NCBI RefSeq assembly: GCF_014646215.1
Contig: NZ_BMNA01000001.1
Location: forward strand, 286,442-350,441
Source of the DNA: Nakamurella endophytica
GTDB taxonomy: Bacteria > Actinomycetota > Actinomycetes > Mycobacteriales > Nakamurellaceae
Reading direction: 5' to 3'
Length of the DNA stretch: 64,000 bases
A program made the translations under genes and the position numbers. Position 1 is the first letter of the stretch, and every line of letters starts with the position of its first letter. The notes under the pieces were generated by a model, which was not told the DNA's origin, searched no databases, and saw nothing but the letters and a program-made list of their open reading frames with translations. Below are positions 46,693 to 54,801 of the stretch, piece after piece.

Positions 46693-47717
46693 TAGAAGTA
46701 CCCCTCCCGCTTCCGGTCCTCCATGGCCGCCTCGGTGAGCCGGTCGTCCGCCCGGGTCGCCCCGCGCTCGGTGATCCGGGTGGCCCGGATCTCCTCGATC
46801 ACCGCGGCGACGTCGGCCGCGGCGGACTCGACGGCGCCAGTGCAGGACATGTCGCCGACGGTCCGGTAGCGGACGCTGCGACGCTCCACCGTCTCGCCCG
46901 GCCGGGGTCCGCCCCAGTCGCCCGGGGTGAGCCACATGCCGTCCCGGCGGAACACCGGACGCTCGTGGGCGTAGTAGATCTCGGGCAGCTCGATGCCCTC
47001 GGCGCGGATGTAGGACCAGACGTCCAGCTCGGTCCAGTTGGACAGCGGGAAGACGCGCACGTGCTCGCCGGGCGCGTGGCGGCCGTTGTACAGGTCCCAC
47101 AGCTCCGGTCGCTGGCGGCGTGGATCCCAGCCCCCGAAGGCGTCCCGCAGCGAGAAGATCCGCTCCTTGGCCCTGGCCTTCTCCTCGTCCCGCCGGGCGC
47201 CGCCGATCACCGCGTCGAAGCGCTGCTCGACGATGGTGTCGACCAGCGGCACGGTCTGCAGCGGGTTGCGGGTGCCGTCCGGTCGTTCGGCGAGCCGGCC
47301 GTCGTCGATCCAGTCCTGCACCGCGGCCACGATCAGCCGCGCGCCGGCGCGCTGCACGGCGCGGTCCCGGAACTCGAGGACCTCCGGGAAGTTGTGGCCG
47401 GTGTCCACGTGCAGCAGCACGAACGGGACCGGCGCCGGGTGGAAGGCCTTGCGCGCCAGGTGCAGCACGACGACGGAGTCCTTGCCGCCGGAGAACAGCA
47501 CGACCGGCCGGTCGAACTGGCCGGCGACCTCGCGCAGGATGTGCACCGCCTCGGACTCGAGGTCGTGCAGGTGGCCGCGCCGACGGCCACCGGCGGTCCG
47601 GGCCGTCGGCGTGCTGGCGGGCGGCGTGCTGACGGACGGCGTGGTCGCGGACGGCGTGGTGGCGGACGCCGTGGTGGTGGGTGGTGTGGTGGCCGGCGCT
47701 GTGGTGGCGGTCGTCAC
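46692..47717 (-). CDS. cysD: Sulfate adenylyltransferase subunit 2
   Basis: 341 residues from GTG 47717, overlapping cysC by GTGA. The PP-loop VVLFSGGKDSVVVLHLARKA, HVDTGHNFPEVLEFRD and VFPLSNWTELDVWSYI are diagnostic, and the C-terminus DRLTEAAMEDRKREGYF is invariant in CysD. The family starts near RRRGHLHDLESEAVHIL. Here some 43 residues of Thr/Ala/Pro/Ser precede it, written in short degenerate tandem repeats (47610-47717). The enzyme adenylates sulfate to APS with CysN. Confidence 0.96.
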   Translation of the reverse strand: MTTATTAPATTPPTTTASATTPSATTPSVSTPPASTPTARTAGGRRRGHLHDLESEAVHILREVAGQFDRPVVLFSGGKDSVVVLHLARKAFHPAPVPFVLLHVDTGHNFPEVLEFRDRAVQRAGARLIVAAVQDWIDDGRLAERPDGTRNPLQTVPLVDTIVEQRFDAVIGGARRDEEKARAKERIFSLRDAFGGWDPRRQRPELWDLYNGRHAPGEHVRVFPLSNWTELDVWSYIRAEGIELPEIYYAHERPVFRRDGMWLTPGDWGGPRPGETVERRSVRYRTVGDMSCTGAVESAAADVAAVIEEIRATRITERGATRADDRLTEAAMEDRKREGYF

Positions 47718-48370
47718 GAGGGTTCTCCGTCCGCGGAGGTGTGGGCCGGTGGGTGCGCCACGGTGCCGGCGGGCGCTGCGGCGGCAGCCCCGTCGGCGTC
47801 CCCGGCCACCAGGTCCAGCAGTGCGGCGACCGACTGGTCCAGGGACAGCCGGCCGGTGTCCAGTCGCAGGTCCGGCGTCGGCGGCACCTCGTACGGGTCG
47901 TCCACCCCGGTCATCGACCGGATCTCGCCGCGGAGCGCCTTGGCGTACAGTCCCTTCACGTCGCGCCCGGCGCAGACCTCGAACGAGGTGGACAGGTGCA
48001 CCAGGAGCATGCGGGTGCCGTGCTCCGCGTGGTGCCGGCGGACCAGCTCCCTGGCCCGCTCGTACGGGGCGATGACCGGGACCAGCACCGTGACCCCGTG
48101 CCGGGCGAGCAGCTCGGCCACGAAACCGATGCGGTCGACGTGGGTGTCGCGGTCGGCGCGGCTGAACCCGAGTCCGGCGGACAGGTGCGTGCGCACCTCG
48201 TCGCCGTCGAGCACCTCGACGTCGGTGCCCCGTCGGCGCAGCTCGTCGGCCACCGCCAGGGCGAGGGTCGTCTTGCCGGCGCTGGGCAGGCCGGACAGCC
48301 AGAGCGTCACCCCGCGTCGCGCGCCCGTGGTGGCCTCCGTCCCGGGACGGGTGGCAGCGGCGGCGGTCAC
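47714..48370 (-). CDS. cysC: Adenylylsulfate kinase
   Basis: 218 residues from GTG 48370, overlapping cysH by GTGA. Walker A GLPSAGKTT, LDGDEVRTHLSAGLGFSRAD, RIGFVAELLARHG and CAGRDVKGLYAKALRGEI are CysC signatures. It phosphorylates APS to PAPS. Because the operon also has an APS-type reductase, PAPS may serve sulfotransferases rather than reduction, as in other actinomycetes. The C-terminal 30 residues are a low-complexity tail. Confidence 0.95.
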   Translation of the reverse strand: MTAAAATRPGTEATTGARRGVTLWLSGLPSAGKTTLALAVADELRRRGTDVEVLDGDEVRTHLSAGLGFSRADRDTHVDRIGFVAELLARHGVTVLVPVIAPYERARELVRRHHAEHGTRMLLVHLSTSFEVCAGRDVKGLYAKALRGEIRSMTGVDDPYEVPPTPDLRLDTGRLSLDQSVAALLDLVAGDADGAAAAAPAGTVAHPPAHTSADGEPS

Positions 48371-49071
48371 GTGTGCAGCCCGCACTCGGTCTTGGCCCGA
48401 CCGGCCCACCGGCCGGAGCGTGGGTCGTCACCGGGCCGCACCGCACGCGTGCACGGTTCGCAGCCGATCGACGGGTACTCCGCGGACAGCAAGGGGTTGA
48501 CCAGCACGCCGTGTGCCGAGATGTACCGGTCCACGTCGTCGTCGGTCCACGCCGCCAGCGGCGCGATCTTGACCCGCTGCCGGCGTTCGTCGAACGCGAC
48601 GACGGGCGTCGCGGCCCTGGACGCCGACTCGGCCCGCCGCAGTCCGGTGGCCCACGCCTCGTAGTCCTCCAGGGCCCGGTTCATCGGCGCCACCTTGCGC
48701 AGCGCGCAGCACAGGTCAGGATCCCGGGCGTACAGGGCGCTGCCGTAGCGGGCGTCCTGCTCGGCGACGGTCTGCAGCGGCAGCAGCCGGCGCAGGCGCA
48801 CCGGGTACACCGCCTCCACGGCATCGGCCGTGCCGAGGGTCTCGACGAAGTGGTAGCCGGTGTCCAGGAACAGCACGTCGAGGCCCGGCACCACCCGGGA
48901 TGCCAGGTGCGCCAGCACGGTGTCCTGCATGGACGCCGACACGGCCAGCCCCGCGCCGAACTCGTCGGCCGCCCACCGCAGGATCTCCTCGGCCGGGGCC
49001 CCTTCCAGCCGGACCGCCGCGGCCTCCGCGAGCCCGCGGAGCTCGGCCGGGCTGCGCACCGTGCCGATCAC
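48367..49071 (-). CDS. cysH: Adenylylsulfate (APS) reductase
   Basis: 234 residues. SASMQDTVLAHLASRV is the modified PP-loop, LDTGYHF follows, then LCCALRKV and CEPCTRAV, the Cys pairs that bind a 4Fe-4S cluster and mark APS rather than PAPS reductases. The redox-active Cys lies in the C-terminal ECGLHT. It reduces APS to sulfite for the sulfite reductase upstream. It overlaps the zinc-ribbon gene by ATGA. Confidence 0.96.
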   Translation of the reverse strand: MIGTVRSPAELRGLAEAAAVRLEGAPAEEILRWAADEFGAGLAVSASMQDTVLAHLASRVVPGLDVLFLDTGYHFVETLGTADAVEAVYPVRLRRLLPLQTVAEQDARYGSALYARDPDLCCALRKVAPMNRALEDYEAWATGLRRAESASRAATPVVAFDERRQRVKIAPLAAWTDDDVDRYISAHGVLVNPLLSAEYPSIGCEPCTRAVRPGDDPRSGRWAGRAKTECGLHT

Positions 49072-49271
49072 GCCGACACGTCCGGTCCGGTGGAGCCCGC
49101 CGCCGGGACGCCGACGGGATCGCCGCCGCGGCCGGCCACGCCGATGAACCGCACCGCGAAGACGCGGTAGCAGTCACCGCACCGCCAGGCACCGTGCGAG
49201 TCCTCGTGCGGCCACAGGTTCGTCTCGCCGCAGTACGGGCAGTACTGGGCGGGAGCGCGGTTCTCGGTCAT
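49068..49271 (-). CDS. Small zinc-ribbon protein of the sulfite-reductase operon
   Basis: 67 residues from ATG 49271. Two CxxC pairs, CPYCGETNLWPHED and CGDCYRVF, make a zinc ribbon. The same small gene lies between sulfite reductase and cysH in Streptomyces and other actinomycetes. Its role is not established; assistance to sulfite reductase or a redox role is a guess. It overlaps the sulfite reductase stop region by one base and cysH by ATGA. Confidence 0.82.
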   Translation of the reverse strand: MTENRAPAQYCPYCGETNLWPHEDSHGAWRCGDCYRVFAVRFIGVAGRGGDPVGVPAAGSTGPDVSA

Positions 49272-51070
49272 CACCGCAGCGCCTCCTCGTCGGACCGGGC
49301 GACCCACTGGGCGAACCGCTCCCCCGGCTCCCGGGAGGACTGGAAGCTGCGCACGACGCGCTCCACGTAGTCCGCGAGCTCGTCGCCGGTGACCTTGTGG
49401 CCCCGCACCTTCCGGCCGAAACCCGCGTCCAGGCCGAGGCCTCCGCCCAGGTGCACCTGGAAGCCGTCCACCTGCCGCCCCGCGGTGTCGGTGACGATCA
49501 TGCCCTTGAGCCCGATGTCGGCGATCTGCGTGCGTGCGCAGGCGTTGGGGCAGCCGTTGATGTTGATGGTGAGCGGCACGTCCAGGTCGCCGATGCGCCG
49601 CTCGAGCTCGTCGACCAGCGCCATGCCGCGCGCCTTGGTCTCGACGATCGCCAGCTTGCAGAACTCGATGCCCGTGCACGCCATCATGTTCCGCCGGAAG
49701 GTGGACGGCCGGGTGTGCAGGCCGAGGGCCTCCAGCCCCTCGACGAGCGAATCGACTCGGTCGGCCGCGATGTCCAGGACGACCAGCCCCTGATCGGTGG
49801 TGGTGCGCACGCGCTTGGACCCGTGCGCCTCGGCCAGGTCGGCCAGTGCCGTCAGCAGGGTTCCGCTGACCCGGCCGACGGTCGGCGTCACGCCGACGTA
49901 GAAGCGGCCGTCGCGCTGCCGGTGCACGCCGACGTGGTCCCGGGGGCCGTCCGGGACGGGCGGGGCGGGGCCGTCGGTGAGGGCCCGTCCCAGGTACCGG
50001 GTCTCGAGCACCTCGCGGAAGCGGGCGATACCCCAGTCGGCCACCAGGAACTTGAGCCGGGCCCGGTTGCGCAGCCGCCGGTAGCCGAAGTCCCGGAAGA
50101 TCGACACCACGCCGGCCCAGATGTCCGGCACCTCGTCGAGGGTCGAGAACACGCCCAGCCGCTGGCCGAGCATCGGGTTGGTGGACAGCCCGCCGCCGAC
50201 CCAGACGTCGAAACCCGGGCCGAGTTCCGGATGCACGACGCCGACGAACGCCACGTCGGCGATCTCGTGGGCGACGTCCTGCCGAGGCGAACCGGAGATC
50301 GAGGTCTTGAACTTGCGCGGCAGGTTGGAGAACTCCTCGCTGCCGATGTAGCGCCGCTGGATCTCCTCGATGGCCGGTGTGCCGTCGAGGATCTCGTCCT
50401 CGGCGATGCCCGCCAGGGGCGAGCCGAGGATGACCCGCGGGGTGTCGCCGCACGCCTCGGCGGTGCTGAGGCCCACCGCCTCCAGCTCCTGCCAGATGTC
50501 GGGCACGTCCTCGATCCGCACCCAGTGCAGCTGCACGTTCTGCCGGTCGGTCAGGTCGGCGGTGTCGCGGCCGTAGCGGGTGGACACGGTGCCGATGGCG
50601 CGCAGCGCGTCGGTGGTCAGCAGGCCGCCGTCCAGCCGGACGCGGAGCATGAAGAACTTGTCCTCGAGCTCCTCCGGCTCGAGGACGGCGGTGCGGCCGC
50701 CGTCGATGCCCGGTGCCCGCTGGGTGTACAGGCCCCACCAGCGGAACCGCCCCCGCAGGTCACCGGGGTCGATCCCGTCGAACCCGGTGTGACGGTAGAC
50801 GTTCTCGATGCGCGCCCGGCAGTGCAGGCCGTCGTCGTCCCGCTTCATCCGCTCGTTGGGGTTCAGCGGCTCCCGGTGGCCGAGCGCCCACTGCCCCTGG
50901 CCGCGGGCCGCCTGCGGGCGCCGCTGCGGGCGGCCCTGCGGAGCGGCGGACGACGCCGCCGCCGCACCGGTCGCCGGAGCGGCGACCTCGGCCGCAGCGC
51001 CGGCAGCAGCACGCACGGAAGGGTGGGTCGGGACAGCAGGCACGGGCATCCTCGGGTGTCGATGGGGCAC
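49271..51070 (-). CDS. Ferredoxin-dependent sulfite (nitrite-type) reductase
   Basis: About 599 residues from GTG 51070, or 592 from ATG 51049; the true start is unclear. Two ferredoxin-like half-domains and two siroheme/4Fe-4S domains are present. LTDRQNVQLHWVRIEDVPD marks the first half. The cluster ligands are CTGIEFCKLA and NGCPNACARTQ (C-x5-C and C-x3-C). It reduces sulfite to sulfide by six electrons. The leading position in a cys operon, with cysH and a siroheme chelatase, fixes sulfite rather than nitrite as substrate. The first 65 residues are Ala/Pro/Gln-rich and not part of the fold. Confidence 0.94.
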   Translation of the reverse strand: MPHRHPRMPVPAVPTHPSVRAAAGAAAEVAAPATGAAAASSAAPQGRPQRRPQAARGQGQWALGHREPLNPNERMKRDDDGLHCRARIENVYRHTGFDGIDPGDLRGRFRWWGLYTQRAPGIDGGRTAVLEPEELEDKFFMLRVRLDGGLLTTDALRAIGTVSTRYGRDTADLTDRQNVQLHWVRIEDVPDIWQELEAVGLSTAEACGDTPRVILGSPLAGIAEDEILDGTPAIEEIQRRYIGSEEFSNLPRKFKTSISGSPRQDVAHEIADVAFVGVVHPELGPGFDVWVGGGLSTNPMLGQRLGVFSTLDEVPDIWAGVVSIFRDFGYRRLRNRARLKFLVADWGIARFREVLETRYLGRALTDGPAPPVPDGPRDHVGVHRQRDGRFYVGVTPTVGRVSGTLLTALADLAEAHGSKRVRTTTDQGLVVLDIAADRVDSLVEGLEALGLHTRPSTFRRNMMACTGIEFCKLAIVETKARGMALVDELERRIGDLDVPLTININGCPNACARTQIADIGLKGMIVTDTAGRQVDGFQVHLGGGLGLDAGFGRKVRGHKVTGDELADYVERVVRSFQSSREPGERFAQWVARSDEEALR

Positions 51071-51140
51071 CCCGGGGCACGAACGTCGAACGGGACCGTG
51101 CCAGGGGGCGCGGCACCACCCGGGCGGGCGGTGGCGGGCG

Positions 51141-51224
51141 TCAGCGGCCGGCGCAACACACGGCGCTGGCGACGCGCACGAGGTCGACCTCGCGGCGGCC
51201 CACCAACGGCACCCGTGCAGACAT
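51141..51224 (-). CDS. Cysteine-responsive leader peptide of the cys operon
   Basis: A 27-codon frame, ATG 51224 to TGA 51141, beginning MSARVPLVGRREVDLVRVAS and ending with two consecutive Cys codons and AGR. Actinomycete sulfur genes are often preceded by leader peptides with the pattern PL-SRRHVDLxRVASAxC, and in Mycobacterium smegmatis a poly-Cys upstream frame mediates cysteine attenuation. A TAGGCT -10 box (51237-51232) ends 7 nt before the ATG, so the transcript should start at the leader codon itself. Stalling on scarce Cys-tRNA would raise expression of the sulfite reductase gene 71 nt downstream. Confidence 0.85.
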   Translation of the reverse strand: MSARVPLVGRREVDLVRVASAVCCAGR

Positions 51225-51231
51225 GCGGGTC

Positions 51232-51237
51232 AGCCTA
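51232..51237 (-). promoter_or_regulatory. Candidate -10 box of the cys operon
   Basis: TAGGCT on the minus strand, 7 nt before the leader-peptide ATG. No -35 is evident in the 190-nt divergent gap. Confidence 0.45.
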
Positions 51238-51414
51238 GCGCCCGCGGCGACGTACCACCTACTGGGAAGGCTGCTCATCATGTGGGACGCCGGTCACCCG
51301 CCGACGGCGCGGCGCCCCCGCCGACCTGCCGGGCACGTCCGACGGGACCACCCGCGCCGGGGCCCCGACCGCGCCACGACGGGGACTGTCGGTGCCCTCG
51401 GCCATGCTCTGCCC

Positions 51415-52989
51415 GTGACCACTGCCCAGCTGTTCGTCGGGGCCCTGCTGCTGGCCGTCGGGCTGGCCGTCGGGCTGGCACTGGGCCTGGTCCTGGGCGC
51501 GATGCGCCGGCGGGCCGGCTCCCGTCCCGCGGCCACCGGGGCCGAGGTGGCGGCCCTGCTCGCTCCGGCCGCCTCGGCCCTGGACCGGGTGGAGCAGCAG
51601 CTGCGGGAGGTCGAACGCAGCCGCGCCGGCGCGTACGCCGGACTGTCGCAGCAGGTGGCGTCGCTGCAGCAGGTGTCCGCGGAGGTGGGCCGGCAGGCCG
51701 GAGCGCTGGCCGGGGCGCTCCGCTCGCCGTCGGTGCGGGGGCGGTGGGGGGAGCTGCAGCTGCAGCGCATCGTCGAGCTGGCCGGCATGGTCGAGCACTG
51801 CGACTTCGACCGCCAGGTCCGCGGTGCGGACGCGCTCGGCGGCGGGGTCCGACCGGACCTGGTCGTGCGGCTGGCCGGCGGGCGCAGCATCCCGGTGGAC
51901 GCCAAGGTGCCGTTGGAGGCGTGGCTCGCCCTGCAGCAGGGGTCGGCCGGCCCGCCGGGCGTAGAACGGGCACGACTGCAGGCGCACGCCCGCGCGCTCC
52001 GCGCGCACGTCGACGCGCTGGCCGCCAAGGCCTACTGGGAGGCGTTCTCGCCGGCGCCGGAGTTCGTCGTGCTGTTCGTCCCCGGCGAGGCCCTGCTCGA
52101 CGCGGCGTTGCAGGCGGACCCCGGGCTGGCCGAGCACGCCTTCGAGCAGCGGGTGGTCATCGCGACGCCGACGACGTTGATCGCCCTGCTCCGGACGGTC
52201 GCGTTCGGGTGGCGCCAGGAGCGGCTGGCGGAGTCGGCGGAGGAGATCCTGCTGCTCGGCCGCGACCTGCATCGCCGCCTCGCCACGGTCGGCGGGCACC
52301 TGACCGCGCTGGGACGGTCGCTGGACCGCGCGGTGCAGGCCTACAACGCCGCGATGGGCTCCGTGCAGAGCCGGGTGATGGTGACGGCCCGGCGGCTGTC
52401 GGACCTGGGAGCCGGCGGCGACCCGCTGCCGCCCCTCGACCCGCTCGCCAGCACGGTGCGGGATCCGGACGTCGACCGGTGGCGGCGGGACGCCCCGGAC
52501 CCCGGCGAAGCGGAGCGCCCCCGTGCGGTACCGGACGAGGCGGTCCCCGGCGGTGACGAGCTCGACGGTGACGGTGACGAGCACCGGGGGGCCAGGGCCG
52601 GGGCCGGGGCCGGGGCCGGGGCCGGGGCCGGGGCCGGGGCCGGGGCCGGGGCCGGGACGACCCTCCGGTCGGGGACGGGGAGGCGGGGTCGGGACCGCGG
52701 GGAGCCGCCCCCGGACGTCCTCCGTTCCGCGCCGGTTCCACCGCTCGACGCGGCCGCCGAGTGGGACGAACGGTACGGGCGCGCAGCGGTCGGTACCCAC
52801 CCCGCTCGGGCCGGACGGCGCGTCGGGCAGCGAGGGGCCGCGACCGGCACGGACGATGCCCGGCTTGCCGGCGCGGGCGGCGGGACGGAGCCACCACGGC
52901 ATGGGCAGCGCTCGGGTCCCGGCGGAGCCGCCCACCCTGACCCACCGCCCGCGACTCACGGGTTCGGCACGCCCGGACCGCTACCGTGA
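51415..52989 (+). CDS. rmuC: DNA recombination protein RmuC homologue
   Basis: 524 residues from GTG 51415 (CATGCT ends 6 nt upstream). One N-terminal membrane helix, a coiled coil (about 50-100: LDRVEQQLREVERSRAGAYA) and the RmuC nuclease-like core: VRGRWGELQLQRIVELAGM, RPDLVVRLAGGRSIPVDAKV, YWEAFSPAPEFVVLFVPGE and IATPTTLIALLRTVAFGW. RmuC proteins limit inversions and process DNA. The core ends near residue 350. The remaining 170 residues are a disordered tail with a Gly-Ala run coded by ten GGGCCG units (52595-52654). Confidence 0.92.
   Translation: MTTAQLFVGALLLAVGLAVGLALGLVLGAMRRRAGSRPAATGAEVAALLAPAASALDRVEQQLREVERSRAGAYAGLSQQVASLQQVSAEVGRQAGALAGALRSPSVRGRWGELQLQRIVELAGMVEHCDFDRQVRGADALGGGVRPDLVVRLAGGRSIPVDAKVPLEAWLALQQGSAGPPGVERARLQAHARALRAHVDALAAKAYWEAFSPAPEFVVLFVPGEALLDAALQADPGLAEHAFEQRVVIATPTTLIALLRTVAFGWRQERLAESAEEILLLGRDLHRRLATVGGHLTALGRSLDRAVQAYNAAMGSVQSRVMVTARRLSDLGAGGDPLPPLDPLASTVRDPDVDRWRRDAPDPGEAERPRAVPDEAVPGGDELDGDGDEHRGARAGAGAGAGAGAGAGAGAGAGTTLRSGTGRRGRDRGEPPPDVLRSAPVPPLDAAAEWDERYGRAAVGTHPARAGRRVGQRGAATGTDDARLAGAGGGTEPPRHGQRSGPGGAAHPDPPPATHGFGTPGPLP
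52595..52654 (+). repeat. Hexanucleotide microsatellite (GGGCCG)10
   Basis: Ten perfect 6-bp units inside the rmuC coding tail, coding for alternating Gly and Ala. Changes in unit number would keep the frame, so length variation between strains is expected. Confidence 0.95.
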
Positions 52990-52993
52990 CCGG

Positions 52994-53470
52994 GTGCGCA
53001 GTGCGAGACCCGGCCCCCCGTCCCCGTCGGCGGACCGGCGACCCGACCCCGCGGACGCCAGCGTCCTGCCGTCGGTGCGCGGCATCCCGTCCTGGGCGGC
53101 GGTGCTGGTCGCGGTCGCCGCCACGGTGGTCGGCGCGGTGATCGACCAGGCGGTGAGCGGACGCCTGGGTGCCGGGATGCTCGTCGGCCTCGTCGTGGGC
53201 ATCGCGGCGGCCGCGCTGGCGGTACGGCGCGGGTCGATCTTCACGGCCATGGTGCAGGCGCCCCTGGTCCTGCTGGTCGTCGACCTGGTGGTGTCGCTGC
53301 TGACGATCTCCGGCCGGCTCACGCTGACCCTGATCGCCGTCGTGCAGGCGTTCCCCACGATGGCCATCGGCACGGCGGTCGGGCTGGTGCTCGGACTCAT
53401 CCGGATCCTCGCGCAGGCGCTGCGCCGCCCGGCCGACCGCACCGCCGCAGGACGCCGCGCGCACGCCTGA
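52994..53470 (+). CDS. DUF6542-like four-helix membrane protein
   Basis: 158 residues from GTG 52994; TACCGT ends 6 nt before it, so the mRNA may be leaderless. After a charged 30-residue N-terminus there are four hydrophobic segments (SWAAVLVAVAATVVGAVI, LGAGMLVGLVVGIAAAALAV, a third around LVLLVVDLVVSLL and a last AIGTAVGLVLGLI). Mycobacterial genomes carry a similar membrane protein (Rv1111c) between ispH and ychF; both genes are in this window too. Function unknown. Confidence 0.8.
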   Translation: MRSARPGPPSPSADRRPDPADASVLPSVRGIPSWAAVLVAVAATVVGAVIDQAVSGRLGAGMLVGLVVGIAAAALAVRRGSIFTAMVQAPLVLLVVDLVVSLLTISGRLTLTLIAVVQAFPTMAIGTAVGLVLGLIRILAQALRRPADRTAAGRRAHA

Positions 53471-53556
53471 TCCGCGACCCAGAAGCCGGAGCCGCCAGCC
53501 CCGGACCGCACAAGCCTGAGGCTGCACAGCCCGGGCCGCGCACGGCGGCCAGGAGC

Positions 53557-53580
53557 TCCGGTGCTGAAGGCAGCACCGGA
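53557..53580. terminator. Hairpin between convergent membrane-protein and ispH genes
   Basis: TCCGGTGCTG/CAGCACCGGA, a perfect 10-bp stem with a 4-nt loop, 87 nt past the plus-strand stop codon. It could end transcripts from either side. Confidence 0.55.
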
Positions 53581-53660
53581 CGGACCGGCGCCCAGCCGTT
53601 GCGCGCCTCGCCGGTCGTGGAGGACCTCGCCCGTTGCACCCGCCCGGCCGGTCCGCGCCG

Positions 53661-53745
53661 GCCGCCGGGGTCAGCTCCGCGCCGGGGTCAGCTCCGTGCC
53701 GATCGCTGGGGTCACCGCCGCGCCGGGGTCAGCTCCGCGCCGGCC
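53661..53745. repeat. Short direct repeats 3' of ispH
   Basis: The unit GCCGGGGTCAGCTCCG (with small variants) occurs three to four times within about 85 bp, including one copy touching the ispH stop codon. It is non-coding and of unknown function. Confidence 0.6.
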
Positions 53746-54703
53746 GCAGGTCGCGCCGCAGCTCCTTGGGCAACGAGAAGGTCAGCGTCTCGGTCGCCGC
53801 GGTGAACTCCTCGACGTCGCCGAAGCCGCGGCCGGCCAGCCAGCCCAGGACACCCTGCACCAGGTCCTCCGGCACCGATGCACCCGACGTGACGCCGACG
53901 GTGGACACGCCGTCCAGCCAGCTCGGGTCGATCTCCCCCGCGTCGTCCACCAGGTGTGAGGTACGGGCACCGGCGTCCAGCGCCACCTCGACCAGCCGTA
54001 CCGAGTTGGAGGAGTTCCGGGAGCCGACGACCAGCACCAGGTCGCAGTCGCCGGCGATCTGCTTGACGACCTCCTGGCGGTTCTGCGTGGCGTAGCAGAT
54101 GTCGTCGCTCGGCGGCGAGGTCAGCAGCGGGAACCGCTTGCGCAGCAGGTCCACCGTGGTCAGCGTCTCGTCCACCGACAGGGTGGTCTGGGACAACCAG
54201 ACGACCCGCTCCGGATCCCGGACCTGCACGGCGTCGACGTCCGCGGCGCTGTCGACGACCTGGATGGCATCGGGCGCCTCGCCCTGCGTGCCCTCGACCT
54301 CCTCGTGACCGCGGTGGCCGACCAGCAGGATCTCGTAGCCGTCCGCCGCGAACCTGCCCGCCTCCTTGTGCACCTTGGTGACCAGCGGGCACGTCGCGTC
54401 GATCACCCGCAGGTCCCGGGCCCGGGCCTGCTCGTGCACCGCCGGCGAGACGCCGTGGGCGGAGAACACCACCACGGCACCCTCGGGCACCTCGTCGGTC
54501 TCGTCGACGAACACCGCACCCCTCGCCTGCAGCGTCGCCACCACGTGCTTGTTGTGGACGATCTGCTTGCGGACGTAGACCGGCGCCCCGTACTGCTCCA
54601 GCGCCTTCTCGACGGTCACCACGGCACGATCGACGCCGGCGCAGTACCCGCGCGGGCGGGCCAGCAGGACCCGCTTGGGCCGGGATGCGCCAGGTTCCGT
54701 CAT
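53729..54703 (-). CDS. ispH: 4-hydroxy-3-methylbut-2-enyl diphosphate reductase
   Basis: 324 residues from ATG 54703 (TACCAT ends 6 nt upstream). The three Cys ligands of the 4Fe-4S cluster are in [21 protein letters not shown] and [27 protein letters not shown] and [10 protein letters not shown] also match. It performs the last step of the MEP pathway, giving IPP and DMAPP. It is divergent from the lipid-droplet protein gene, the same arrangement as in mycobacteria (lytB2 region). Size is normal. Confidence 0.97.
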   Translation of the reverse strand: MTEPGASRPKRVLLARPRGYCAGVDRAVVTVEKALEQYGAPVYVRKQIVHNKHVVATLQARGAVFVDETDEVPEGAVVVFSAHGVSPAVHEQARARDLRVIDATCPLVTKVHKEAGRFAADGYEILLVGHRGHEEVEGTQGEAPDAIQVVDSAADVDAVQVRDPERVVWLSQTTLSVDETLTTVDLLRKRFPLLTSPPSDDICYATQNRQEVVKQIAGDCDLVLVVGSRNSSNSVRLVEVALDAGARTSHLVDDAGEIDPSWLDGVSTVGVTSGASVPEDLVQGVLGWLAGRGFGDVEEFTAATETLTFSLPKELRRDLRPARS

Positions 54704-54801
54704 GCCTCCATGGTAGGCGGGCGGGACGCACCGTCCCGGTGATCCCGGTCCCGCACGGCCCCCGGCCACCGGACCACCTCCGGATACGGCAGGCTGGTGT
54801 C

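Noticed and set aside
49271-51070. Nitrite reductase as the function of the siroheme enzyme
   Set aside because: Family motifs do not separate the two, but the operon (cysH, cysC, cysD, cysN, Cys leader) supports sulfite.
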